Part shown: positions 19,347 to 27,434 of the stretch, piece by piece
Position numbering within the stretch: position 1 is the first letter of the stretch
Layout: the number at the start of each line of letters is the position of its first letter
Source of the DNA: an uncultured Clostridium sp.
GTDB taxonomy: Bacteria; Bacillota; Clostridia; TANB77; CAG-508
Assembly (NCBI GenBank): GCA_947574235.1
Contig: CANPIU010000016.1
Location: 1-35,077 of the forward strand
DNA: 35,077 nucleotides
Direction of reading: 5' to 3'
Notes under the pieces: generated by a model
What the model saw: only the letters and a program-made list of their open reading frames with translations
Database searches by the model: none
Told to the model about the DNA's origin: nothing
Position numbers and translations under genes: made by a program

Positions 19347-19961
19347 GTGAACCAATTTAAAGAAAGACTAAAAGCAAAAAGAAGTTTCAATAAAATCTAT
19401 GAAAAAGGAAAAAATGGAGAAAAAGTCTATAAAGGAAGTATTATACCGGACTGGGAGTTAAAAACAAGATATTGTTTAGCTACGGTTTCTTGTTTTGTTA
19501 TCAATAAAAAAGGAGAAATTTTAGTAGAAGAAAGAAGCCATGAAAAGAAAGTTTCTCCTTATGCCTTAGATATTGTTTCAGGTCATATAGACAATAACGA
19601 AACACCAACCCAAGCGATGATACGAGAATATGTAGAAGAATTGCATAGTGGCAGTGAAGAAGAAAAACAAATGGCAAGAAATGAGGCAATACAGAGGTTA
19701 CAGAAATTAGAGGAACTACATTTAATTTGTGATGGAAGAGGCTACTATGTTCAGTTTTATAGTTTAATGACAGAATTAGAAACGATTACGAGACAAAAAG
19801 AGGAAATTACCAATACAAGATGGCTTCCTATGGAAGAAGTATTTGAAATGATAAGACAGGGAAAAACAGGGCTAGTATATGATAAAAAAATGGAAAAAGT
19901 TTTTCAGCAAGTAAGGGAACAATATCAGAAAAAGAAAAACGAAAATTTACTAACTAGATAA
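19347..19961 (+). CDS. Nudix hydrolase
   Basis: Predicted to hydrolyse a nucleoside-diphosphate-linked substrate; the substrate cannot be inferred. The start is GTG 19347 with GTTAGGA about 9 nt upstream, and no better ATG exists. The 204-residue protein has the Nudix box at about 79-101: Gly79, Glu85, Arg93-Glu94, Glu97-Glu98. The final glycine-hydrophobic pair is replaced by His-Ser. An insertion rich in Glu follows (SGSEEEKQMARNEA). It lies 20 nt after pgk and 16 nt before a second, better-conserved nudix gene. Confidence 0.82.
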   Translation: MNQFKERLKAKRSFNKIYEKGKNGEKVYKGSIIPDWELKTRYCLATVSCFVINKKGEILVEERSHEKKVSPYALDIVSGHIDNNETPTQAMIREYVEELHSGSEEEKQMARNEAIQRLQKLEELHLICDGRGYYVQFYSLMTELETITRQKEEITNTRWLPMEEVFEMIRQGKTGLVYDKKMEKVFQQVREQYQKKKNENLLTR

Positions 19962-19977
19962 TAGAAAAGAGGAAAAA

Positions 19978-20514
19978 ATGGAATTATTAGATGTTTTAGA
20001 TGAAGAAGGAAACTTAACAGGAAAAAAAGAAGATAAGGATATTATACATGAAAAAGGCTTATGGCATCGAGAAGTATGTGTATTAATTCGTAATGAAAAA
20101 GGAGAATACTTAATCCAAAAAAGAGCAGCAACCAAAAAGCAAGCACCGAATAAATGGGGGATGACAGCTGGTCATGTAGATGCAGGAGAAACCTTTGACG
20201 AAGCAATCGTAAGAGAAATAAAAGAAGAACTAGGAATTGAAGTTGCCATAGAAGAATTGAAACCACTTGCTACCTTTAAGCAACCATTTGAAAGTGAAAC
20301 AACAACTAATAATAATTACACAAAATATTATTTGTATTCTACCAATCGAAAAATAGAAGATTATACCATTTGCTTAGAAGAACTAAGCAAGCTAAAATAC
20401 ATTACTTTAGAAGAAATGGAAGAAGCAGTCGAAACAAAAGACGAGCGATGCAGTTATGCACGAGAACAAATGAAGGAAATAATAAAAAGATTAAAAGAGG
20501 AGGAAATTTTATGA
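19978..20514 (+). CDS. Nudix hydrolase, IPP-isomerase-like subgroup
   Basis: 178 residues. The N-terminus [15 protein letters not shown] and [11 protein letters not shown] is the layout of the isopentenyl-diphosphate isomerase-like Nudix subgroup, many members of which hydrolyse other substrates. The Nudix box (Gly65 to Ile87) is complete: [20 protein letters not shown]. The gene at 26002 is a paralogue with the same N-terminal signature. AAGAGG precedes the ATG. Its stop overlaps the tpiA start (ATGA), so the two are probably translationally coupled. Confidence 0.87.
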   Translation: MELLDVLDEEGNLTGKKEDKDIIHEKGLWHREVCVLIRNEKGEYLIQKRAATKKQAPNKWGMTAGHVDAGETFDEAIVREIKEELGIEVAIEELKPLATFKQPFESETTTNNNYTKYYLYSTNRKIEDYTICLEELSKLKYITLEEMEEAVETKDERCSYAREQMKEIIKRLKEEEIL

Positions 20515-21257
20515 GAAAAAAAGTCATTGCTGGGAATTGGAAGATGAACATGCTTCCGAATGAAGCTATTAACTTTATTGAAGAACTAGCCCCTATGGTA
20601 AAAGATAGCGAAAATGAAGTGGTGCTATGTGTGCCATACACCGATTTATTTTATGCCTTATTAACCGCACAAAATACCAATATCAAAATTGGAGCCCAAA
20701 ACATGCATTTTGAAGAAAGTGGTGCCTATACAGGAGAAATCTCAGGAAAAATGCTAAAAGCCATTAACGTAGAATACGTTATTATTGGGCATTCGGAAAG
20801 AAGACAATATTTTAATGAAACCGATGAAACCGTAAACAAAAAAGTAAAAGCAGCTTTTCAATCTGGCTTAAAGCCAATTGTATGTGTAGGAGAAACCTTA
20901 GCACAAAGAGAAGCTGGTCAAACGGAAGAAGTGATTACGAAACAAACAGCCTTAGCGTTAGAAGGATTAACAGACGAGCAAGTAAAAAATACCATCATTG
21001 CGTATGAGCCAATTTGGGCGATTGGAACAGGAAAAACAGCTACCAAAGAAGATGCTAACAATAGTATCAAAGCCATCCGAAATAAAATTGCCCAAATCTA
21101 TGGACAAATCGTGGCAGATGGGGTTATAATACAATATGGTGGAAGTGTAAAAAGCACCAATGCCAAAGAATTATTTGAAATGTCTGATATAGACGGTGGA
21201 CTTGTAGGAGGAGCTAGTCTTAAGGCAGATGAATTTAGCAAAATAGTAAATCATTAA
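20511..21257 (+). CDS. tpiA: triosephosphate isomerase
   Basis: Interconverts dihydroxyacetone phosphate and glyceraldehyde 3-phosphate. ATG 20511 is chosen because AGAGGAGG precedes it and the protein then begins [13 protein letters not shown]; an upstream extension lies inside the nudix gene. In 248 residues the catalytic set is visible: Lys11, His94 in IIGHSERR and Glu166 in [12 protein letters not shown]. The phosphate-binding YGGSVK and GGLVGGASL are also present. It overlaps the nudix stop by 3 nt and precedes gpmI by 20 nt. Confidence 0.98.
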   Translation: MRKKVIAGNWKMNMLPNEAINFIEELAPMVKDSENEVVLCVPYTDLFYALLTAQNTNIKIGAQNMHFEESGAYTGEISGKMLKAINVEYVIIGHSERRQYFNETDETVNKKVKAAFQSGLKPIVCVGETLAQREAGQTEEVITKQTALALEGLTDEQVKNTIIAYEPIWAIGTGKTATKEDANNSIKAIRNKIAQIYGQIVADGVIIQYGGSVKSTNAKELFEMSDIDGGLVGGASLKADEFSKIVNH

Positions 21258-21277
21258 GAAAGAAAAGGTGGTAAACG

Positions 21278-22819
21278 ATGAAAGATAAATTAACAATGCT
21301 AATGATATTAGATGGTTTTGGAGACAATCCAAACCAAGATGGAAATGCAATTGAACTTGCTAAAACCCCTAATATAGATAGACTAATGAAAAAATATGCC
21401 CATACTGAAATTCATACTAGTGGCCTAGCGGTAGGCTTGCCAGAAGGTCAAATGGGAAATTCAGAAGTAGGACATACCAATATTGGAGCAGGAAGAGTTG
21501 TTTATCAAGAATTAACAAGAATTACAAAAGCAATAGAAGATGGAGATTTTTTTACCAATCCAGAATTTATAGCAGCGATTGAAAATTGTAAAAAATACAA
21601 TTCTAAATTACACATTTTAGGATTGGTATCTGATGGAGGGGTACATAGCCACAACCGTCATCTATATGGCTTGTTAGAAATGGCAAAAAGAAGAGATTTT
21701 GAAAATGTATATGTTCATTGCTTTTTAGATGGAAGAGATACACCACCAGCATCAGCAGAAGGTTATATTCTAAAGTTGAAAGAAAAAATGGAAGAAAAGC
21801 AAGTAGGAAAAATTGCAAGTATAGCAGGAAGATTTTATGCGATGGATAGAGATAAAAGGTGGGAAAGAGTTAAAAAATGTTATGATGCTTTAGTAAAAGG
21901 AGAAGGAAATAAGGCAGGAAGCAGTGTAAAAGCAATCGAAGATTCCTATCAAAAAGAGGTGTTTGACGAATTTGTCGAACCAACGTTAATTTGCAATGGA
22001 GAAGAACCAGTGGCAACCATTGGAAAACATGACTCTGTTATTTTCTTTAACTTTAGACCAGATAGAGCAAGAGAAATTACAAGAGCGTTAGTAGACCCAG
22101 AATTTGATGGTTTTGAAACCAAAAAAGATTTAGCGTTATATTATGTATGCTTTACGAATTATGATGAAACCATGCCAAATGTACACGTAGCTTTCAAAAA
22201 AGAAGCTTTGCACAATACCTTTGGAGAATATATAAGTCAAAAAGGATATGCTCAATTACGTATTGCAGAAACAGAAAAATATGCACATGTAACCTTTTTC
22301 TTTAATGGTGGAGAAGAAAAACAATATGAAGGGGAAGACAGAATATTAGTACCATCACCAAAAGTAGAAACCTATGACCAAAAGCCAGAGATGAGTGCTT
22401 ATGAAGTGACAGATAAAGTCTTAGCAGCGATTAAAGAAGATAAATACGATTGCATTATTTTAAACTATGCCAATACCGATATGGTAGGTCATACAGGAAG
22501 TTTAGAAGCAGCTGTAAAAGCAGTAGAAGCAGTTGACGAGTGTGTAGGAAAAGTAGTAGCCCTAGTAGAAGAAAAACAAGGAAATCTATTAATTACAGCA
22601 GACCATGGCAATGCAGAACAAATGATAGATTATAGTACAGGCGAGCCTCATACTGCTCATACAACCAATCCAGTGCCATTAATCTTAGTATCTGCCGATA
22701 GTACCTTGAAACTAAAAGAAGGTGGAAAATTAGCAGATTTAGCACCAACGATGCTAGCTTTAATGCAACTTGAAAAACCAGAAGAGATGACAGGAGAGAG
22801 TTTAGTAAGTAAGGGATAA
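21278..22819 (+). CDS. gpmI: 2,3-bisphosphoglycerate-independent phosphoglycerate mutase
   Basis: Converts 3- to 2-phosphoglycerate using metal ions (manganese in Gram-positive enzymes). The 513-residue protein is of usual length. It has the metal-binding [10 protein letters not shown] at the N-terminus and catalytic Ser62 in [51 protein letters not shown] and ADHGNAEQM carry the remaining ligands. AAAGGTGG precedes the ATG. enolase, which often follows in this operon, is absent here. Confidence 0.98.
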   Translation: MKDKLTMLMILDGFGDNPNQDGNAIELAKTPNIDRLMKKYAHTEIHTSGLAVGLPEGQMGNSEVGHTNIGAGRVVYQELTRITKAIEDGDFFTNPEFIAAIENCKKYNSKLHILGLVSDGGVHSHNRHLYGLLEMAKRRDFENVYVHCFLDGRDTPPASAEGYILKLKEKMEEKQVGKIASIAGRFYAMDRDKRWERVKKCYDALVKGEGNKAGSSVKAIEDSYQKEVFDEFVEPTLICNGEEPVATIGKHDSVIFFNFRPDRAREITRALVDPEFDGFETKKDLALYYVCFTNYDETMPNVHVAFKKEALHNTFGEYISQKGYAQLRIAETEKYAHVTFFFNGGEEKQYEGEDRILVPSPKVETYDQKPEMSAYEVTDKVLAAIKEDKYDCIILNYANTDMVGHTGSLEAAVKAVEAVDECVGKVVALVEEKQGNLLITADHGNAEQMIDYSTGEPHTAHTTNPVPLILVSADSTLKLKEGGKLADLAPTMLALMQLEKPEEMTGESLVSKG

Positions 22820-22825
22820 GGGGAT

Positions 22826-23521
22826 ATGTTAAACCATACAAAGAAAGTAAAAGAAATCTATGAGGATATACAAAGAAAGCTATTTTATATGATACCAGAA
22901 AAATGGGATAGATTATATCTGTATAGTTCTGTTTTAGATGAGCCAGACGAAGAAGGTAAAACGGGAGAATTATTCTTTTATTATATTCCAAAGGGTATCT
23001 TAAAAAAGAAAGCAGTCAATGTCTATGAAATACCAGCAAAATTTAATTTAGATGAAAATCAATATTTTCGATTAGTCCAATTGTTATATGCTAAAATCAA
23101 AGAACTAAGGAAGGAATTTCGAAAATCAGAAAGAAACGAAATTTGGAGTAATATAACCATAACCATCCAAAGCTTAAAATTTAAGGTGGAATATGATTAT
23201 ACCGATTTAGTTCATAGTGATTTTTCGAGTTATGAAAGACATGTGATATGGCGTTATGAAATGCTAGGAATTGGCGAAGAACAAGTGAGCAAAGAAGATA
23301 AAGAAATTTTAAAGCGTTACCAGTTAGGAGCAAGAACGTTGGCTAGAAAAGAACATTATGATGCAGGTATCTACATTAGAGATATTGAAAATGTGATTGC
23401 TTATAGTAATGAAAATGCAAGTACACAAGAAGTTGAGGAAATCGTAGAAACAACAGAAAAAAAACGAAAAAATCAATTGTTATTGTCAAAAGAAGAAATT
23501 GAGAAAATGAAGAACCAATAA
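22826..23521 (+). CDS. YezG-like (DUF600) immunity protein, orphan
   Basis: 231 residues. IPEKWDRLYLYSSVLDEPDE (about 27-46), ELFFYY and YERHVIWRYEMLGI (about 140-153) match the pattern of the YezG/DUF600 family, whose B. subtilis member neutralises the LXG toxin YeeF. A variable, charged C-terminal extension (about 160-231) follows. The gene is only 6 nt after gpmI and thus looks like the last gene of the glycolytic operon. No LXG toxin is in the window. Family assignment is from memory of the motif and not verified. Confidence 0.65.
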   Translation: MLNHTKKVKEIYEDIQRKLFYMIPEKWDRLYLYSSVLDEPDEEGKTGELFFYYIPKGILKKKAVNVYEIPAKFNLDENQYFRLVQLLYAKIKELRKEFRKSERNEIWSNITITIQSLKFKVEYDYTDLVHSDFSSYERHVIWRYEMLGIGEEQVSKEDKEILKRYQLGARTLARKEHYDAGIYIRDIENVIAYSNENASTQEVEEIVETTEKKRKNQLLLSKEEIEKMKNQ

Positions 23522-23535
23522 AAAAGTTATTAAAG

Positions 23536-23577
23536 TTTATGTGGGTTTGGTATTAAACCAAATAAAACCGACATAAA
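23536..23577 (+). promoter_or_regulatory. stem-loop ahead of the iron-sulfur scaffold-like gene
   Basis: TTTATGT (23536-23542) pairs with ACATAAA (23571-23577); inside it TTTGGT (23546-23551) pairs with ACCAAA (23557-23562). There is no T-tract, so it is not an obvious terminator. It lies about 20 nt before the next ribosome binding site. Confidence 0.45.
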
Positions 23578-23614
23578 ATTAAAATAAAATGGAGAAATGA
23601 AAGGAGCAATTAAA

Positions 23615-24307
23615 ATGATTTATTCAAAAGAATTAGAAGAAATGTGCGAAGTACGCAAAGGCGTAAATCATGGACCAGCACCAATTCCAGAAGAAGGAAA
23701 ATGGGTAAAAGTAAAAGAAATCAAAGACGTTTCAGGATTAACACATGGGATTGGATGGTGTGCCCCTCAACAAGGAGCATGTAAATTAACATTAAATGTA
23801 AAAGAAGGAATTATCCAAGAAGCCTTGATAGAAACCATTGGTTGTTCAGGGATGACTCACTCAGCTGCCATGGCAGGCGAAATTTTAACAGGGAAAACCT
23901 TATTAGAAGCTTTGAATACAGACTTAGTATGTGATGCTATTAATACGGCTATGAGAGAATTATTTTTACAAATTGTATATGGTAGAACACAAACCGCTTT
24001 CTCAGAAGGAGGTCTTCCAGTAGGAGCAGGGCTAGAAGATTTAGGAAAAGGTCATACGAGTCAAGTAGGAACTATTTATTCAAGTTCTTTAAAAGGACCA
24101 AGATACTTAAATCTTGCAGAAGGGTACATAGTAGAGTTAGGATTAGATAAAGATGACCAAATTATTGGTTATAAATATGTTCACATTGGAAAGATGATGG
24201 ATTATATTAAAGCTGGTATGGAACCAACAGAGGCAATTGAAAAGGCTTCTGGAAAATACGGAAGATTTGATGAAGCGGTTAAGAAGATTGACCCAAGAAA
24301 AGAATAG
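23615..24307 (+). CDS. iron-sulfur cluster scaffold-like (NifU/IscU-related) protein
   Basis: 230 residues. ATG 23615 is chosen for AAAGGAG at 8-nt spacing; an earlier ATG at 23597 lies before that site. The conserved cysteines are Cys49 and Cys56 (GWCAPQQGACKL), Cys77 (ETIGCSGMTHS) and Cys106 (LVCDAI), a layout like the NifU/IscU N-terminal fold. This type is commonly adjacent to GGGtGRT proteins in Clostridia, and the GGGtGRT gene does follow after one intervening gene. Exact function is unknown; a cluster-binding or assembly role is inferred. Confidence 0.75.
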   Translation: MIYSKELEEMCEVRKGVNHGPAPIPEEGKWVKVKEIKDVSGLTHGIGWCAPQQGACKLTLNVKEGIIQEALIETIGCSGMTHSAAMAGEILTGKTLLEALNTDLVCDAINTAMRELFLQIVYGRTQTAFSEGGLPVGAGLEDLGKGHTSQVGTIYSSSLKGPRYLNLAEGYIVELGLDKDDQIIGYKYVHIGKMMDYIKAGMEPTEAIEKASGKYGRFDEAVKKIDPRKE

Positions 24308-24355
24308 AACTTATTGCTAAGGAAGAAAAAGTAGAATTTCAGAAAAGAGTAAAAT

Positions 24356-24748
24356 ATGGCAAGGTTTAGAAGATATAGAAGCGAATTAGGACATGATTTT
24401 AAAAATCTTATTTATGAACCTTTTAAAAGTATGGTACTACTAGGAGCACATGGCGCGATGATAAGTGCAGGCTTAATGCTCATAAGTGCTACACTACTAA
24501 AAATAGGTTTGAAGTTTATAAAAGATTGTGAGGAATACAAAAAGGAAAAATGGAATAAGTTTGCCAATCATGTATTGAAATTGAATATAATCGTTTTATT
24601 GAATTCAATAATCAGTAGGGTAGTATTTGAGCAAAATAAAGACCATAATGCCATTATCTTTTTGGGAATTGTTGTATTATCTATAATAGAATACCTATTT
24701 ATAAATATTTATTTAATAAGGAGGAATAAAAATGGCAGTAACATTTGA
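24356..24748 (+). CDS. small membrane protein between scaffold-like and GGGtGRT genes
   Basis: 130 residues, unrecognised. The N-terminus is basic (MARFRRYRSE). Hydrophobic segments lie near 25-50, 70-90 and 97-120. The ribosome binding site is weak. The 3' end overlaps the next gene by 17 nt and contains that gene's AAGGAGG, implying coupled expression. It interrupts what is usually a tight gene pair, so it is either a third component or an insertion. Confidence 0.72.
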   Translation: MARFRRYRSELGHDFKNLIYEPFKSMVLLGAHGAMISAGLMLISATLLKIGLKFIKDCEEYKKEKWNKFANHVLKLNIIVLLNSIISRVVFEQNKDHNAIIFLGIVVLSIIEYLFINIYLIRRNKNGSNI

Positions 24749-25733
24749 AAGTTATGAAAGAAGAATAGACCAAATCAAACCAGTCATGGAAAAATACGGA
24801 ATTGAAAGTTTTGAACAAGCATTAGAGATATGCAAAGAAAAAGGATTTAATCCTTATGAAATTGTAAAGGGAGTACAACCAATTTGCTTTGAAAACGCAG
24901 CTTGGGCTTATACGTTAGGAGCAGCAATTGCGGTAAAAAAAGGTTGTACAAAAGCAGCAGATGCAGCAAAAGCAATTGGAGAAGGTTTGCAAGCATTTTG
25001 TATTCCAGGTTCAGTTGCTGATGATAGAAAAGTAGGTTTAGGTCATGGAAACTTAGCCTCTATGTTATTATCAGAAGATACAAAATGTTTTGCATTTTTA
25101 GCAGGACATGAGTCATTTGCAGCAGCAGAAGGAGCAATTGGAATTGCTAAATCTGCTAATAAAGTAAGAAAAGAACCATTAAGAGTTATCCTAAATGGTT
25201 TGGGAAAAGATGCAGCACAAGTTATTTCAAGAATTAATGGATTTACTTATGTAAAAACAGATTTTGATTTCTTCACAGGAAAAGTAAAGGTGGTAGAAGA
25301 AATACCTTATTCAGATGGAGAAAGAAGTAAAGTTAGATGCTATGGAGCCAATGACGTAAGAGAAGGTGTGGCTATCATGTGGATGGAAGACGTAGACGTA
25401 TCTATCACAGGAAATTCAACCAACCCAACAAGATTCCAACACCCAGTAGCAGGAACTTATAAAAAAGAAAGAATAGCAGAAAATAAAAAATACTTCTCAG
25501 TAGCATCAGGTGGAGGAACAGGAAGAACACTTCATCCAGACAATATGGCAGCAGGACCTGCTTCTTATGGTATGACAGATACCATGGGAAGAATGCACTC
25601 AGATGCACAATTTGCAGGTTCATCATCTGTACCAGCACACGTAGAAATGATGGGTCTGATCGGTATGGGAAATAACCCAATGGTTGGAGCATCTGTTGCA
25701 GTAGCAGTAGCTGTTGAAGAAGCAATGAAATAA
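24732..25733 (+). CDS. GGGtGRT protein
   Basis: 333 residues. The name-giving motif GGGTGRT is at 260-266 within ASGGGTGRTLHPDNMAAGPA. Other conserved-looking segments are CIPGSVADDRKVGLGHGNLA and HVEMMGLIGMGNNPMVGAS near the end. The family is widespread in anaerobes and lacks an experimentally defined function; linkage to an iron-sulfur scaffold-like protein suggests a metallocluster or redox role. AATAAGGAGGAA precedes the ATG. A terminator follows. Confidence 0.85.
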   Translation: MAVTFESYERRIDQIKPVMEKYGIESFEQALEICKEKGFNPYEIVKGVQPICFENAAWAYTLGAAIAVKKGCTKAADAAKAIGEGLQAFCIPGSVADDRKVGLGHGNLASMLLSEDTKCFAFLAGHESFAAAEGAIGIAKSANKVRKEPLRVILNGLGKDAAQVISRINGFTYVKTDFDFFTGKVKVVEEIPYSDGERSKVRCYGANDVREGVAIMWMEDVDVSITGNSTNPTRFQHPVAGTYKKERIAENKKYFSVASGGGTGRTLHPDNMAAGPASYGMTDTMGRMHSDAQFAGSSSVPAHVEMMGLIGMGNNPMVGASVAVAVAVEEAMK

Positions 25734-25754
25734 ACTTAAATACATAAAAATGTT

Positions 25755-25800
25755 AAATGTGGACATTACCAAAAAGATGGTTTTGTCCACGTTTGTTTTT
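25755..25800 (+). terminator. terminator after the GGGtGRT gene
   Basis: AAATGTGGAC (25755-25764) pairs with GTCCACGTTT (25785-25794, one G-T pair), with an inner ACC/GGT stem, then GTTTTT. Confidence 0.85.
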
Positions 25801-25804
25801 AATA

Positions 25805-25847
25805 TTCTTAGGAAAGTCATCCACAATAGTGGTGAGTTTCCTTAGAA
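25805..25847. other. second hairpin in the intergenic region
   Basis: TTCTTAGGAAA (25805-25815) pairs with TTTCCTTAGAA (25837-25847) with one mismatch; the inner part TCATCCAC/GTGGTGA also pairs with one bulge. Confidence 0.7.
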
Positions 25848-25858
25848 GATAATGATGG

Positions 25859-25908
25859 AAGAATAAAATTTTCTTATGTGGCTTTGCCAATTAGAAAATT
25901 TTATTCTT
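25859..25908. terminator. third hairpin, 15-bp perfect stem
   Basis: AAGAATAAAATTTTC (25859-25873) pairs perfectly with GAAAATTTTATTCTT (25894-25908), followed by GTTGTTTAG. It may be a back-up terminator or a mobile hairpin element. This is the last of three consecutive hairpins in a 268-nt gene-free gap. Confidence 0.65.
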
Positions 25909-25941
25909 GTTGTTTAGTTTACATAGATTATGTATATTTTA

Positions 25942-25970
25942 TTGCAAGATACCAAAAATGGTGGTATAAT
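25942..25970 (+). promoter_or_regulatory. promoter of the nudix-transporter operon
   Basis: TTGCAA (25942-25947), 17 nt, consensus TATAAT (25965-25970), 31 nt before the ATG. Confidence 0.75.
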
Positions 25971-26001
25971 GTTAAAAAAATGTACAGGGAGAGTGTAAAG
26001 G

Positions 26002-26547
26002 ATGGAGGAATTAATTGACGTTTTAGATGAAAATGGAATAAAAACAGGAGAGATTTTGCCAAGAAGAGAGGTTCATAAAAAAGGACTATGGCATAGAATT
26101 ATCGTAATAGCAATTATAAATGAAAAAAATCAAATTTTAATGCAACAGAGGTCTTTTAACAAAGATAAAAGTGCAGGGTTATGGGATATATCAGTAACAG
26201 GACATATTACAACAGGTCAAGACTCTTTAGCAGCAGCTAAAAGGGAAATTAATGAAGAAGTAAGTGTTAATATCGGATATTCAGTTGACATTAAAGAGTT
26301 TAGATATATGTTTTCGTATCGAAAAGAAGAAAGAGTCAATGAAAACCATATGGATAGACAATTTTTTGACTTTTTTATTCTTCGAAAAAATGATTTAAAA
26401 ATAGAGGAAATAAAAGTGCAAGAAAGTGAAGTAGAACAAGTAAAATTTGTTGACATTAGCGAATTAAATCATATGATAGAAAATAATGAAATAGTAGAAA
26501 GAACATCAGTGTATCAAGAATTGATGAGTTATCTATTTAGGGTATAG
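26002..26547 (+). CDS. Nudix hydrolase, IPP-isomerase-like subgroup
   Basis: 181 residues, paralogous to the gene at 19978: MEELIDVLDENGIKTGE and KKGLWHRIIVIAI at the N-terminus. The Nudix box spans Gly67 to Val89 but is altered. The usual first Glu is Gln73 and the usual Gly is Ser88, while Arg81-Glu82 and Glu85-Glu86 remain. Substrate unknown. It heads an operon with a DMT-type transporter (14 nt downstream) and a HAD-Nudix fusion, suggesting uptake plus housekeeping of a phosphorylated or nucleotide-like compound. Confidence 0.85.
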   Translation: MEELIDVLDENGIKTGEILPRREVHKKGLWHRIIVIAIINEKNQILMQQRSFNKDKSAGLWDISVTGHITTGQDSLAAAKREINEEVSVNIGYSVDIKEFRYMFSYRKEERVNENHMDRQFFDFFILRKNDLKIEEIKVQESEVEQVKFVDISELNHMIENNEIVERTSVYQELMSYLFRV

Positions 26548-26561
26548 AAAGGGAGAAAATT

Positions 26562-27419
26562 ATGGCAATACTAACGAATGGGTTGTTATATGTAATACTA
26601 TATTTAGTATTCGCAACCATATTTACACAATTTTATAAAGTGGCAACAAAGACCATGCAAAAAACAGGAGCCTTAACAGTATTATTGCAGTTACTAGCTG
26701 GAACAGTAGCTTTGTTGTTGTTTCCATTTTTTGAAATCAAGTTTCCAAGCAATGTAAGTGTATATATTATGCTTGGAATTTCCGTCATATTTTATGCGAT
26801 TACAGATAGAGTTAATACTACCGTAAGAAGTGGAATAGAAGCATCTACTTTTAGTATGTTAAAGCAATTATCAACAACCTTTATGATTTTTGCAGGATTG
26901 ATTTTCTTTAAAGAGCCATTTATTGTGACAAAATTTATAGGAGCGTTATTAATTATATTTAGTAATCTTTTGATTTTCTATAAAAAAGGAAAATTTGAGT
27001 TCAATAAATATATTGCTTTCGGGATTTTAGGTAATATCTCATTTACCATTGCTTTATTTTTAGACGTTAATATTTCAGATAATTTCAATTTACCTTTTTA
27101 TGTGGCTATGACATTAATGGTGCCAGCGATATTGATTATGATTTTTGAAAGAATTAAACCTTCTGAAATAAAAAATGAATTGGTAAAGGGAAACAAAAAA
27201 GCAATTGCTATTACTGCCATATCTTGGGGAGTATCAATTATTTCTCAATTAAGAGCCTATCAATTGCAAAAAGTAACAATTGTTGCACCTTTATGTGCTT
27301 TAACGGTTATGCTAAATGTAATAGTAGGATATTTATTTTTGAAAGAAAAGGATAACATGCTAAGAAAAATTATAGCAGCAATTTTAATTATCATTAGTGT
27401 GGTATTATTAAATGATTAA
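26562..27419 (+). CDS. DMT-superfamily (EamA-like) membrane transporter
   Basis: 285 residues, almost entirely hydrophobic, with about ten membrane segments in two five-helix halves and a charged mid-loop (FERIKPSEIKNELVKGNKK, about 192-210). The second-half motif APLCALTVMLNVIVGYLFLKE and a terminal helix fit EamA-type drug/metabolite exporters or importers. GAAAGGGAG precedes the ATG. It lies 14 nt after the nudix gene and 15 nt before the HAD-Nudix gene. Substrate and direction are unknown. Confidence 0.8.
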   Translation: MAILTNGLLYVILYLVFATIFTQFYKVATKTMQKTGALTVLLQLLAGTVALLLFPFFEIKFPSNVSVYIMLGISVIFYAITDRVNTTVRSGIEASTFSMLKQLSTTFMIFAGLIFFKEPFIVTKFIGALLIIFSNLLIFYKKGKFEFNKYIAFGILGNISFTIALFLDVNISDNFNLPFYVAMTLMVPAILIMIFERIKPSEIKNELVKGNKKAIAITAISWGVSIISQLRAYQLQKVTIVAPLCALTVMLNVIVGYLFLKEKDNMLRKIIAAILIIISVVLLND

Positions 27420-27434
27420 AGGAGTGATTAGAAA

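Noticed and set aside
20370..20510. Upstream extension of tpiA
   Set aside because: It lies within the nudix gene in another frame; ATG 20511 has an excellent binding site and gives the canonical N-terminus.
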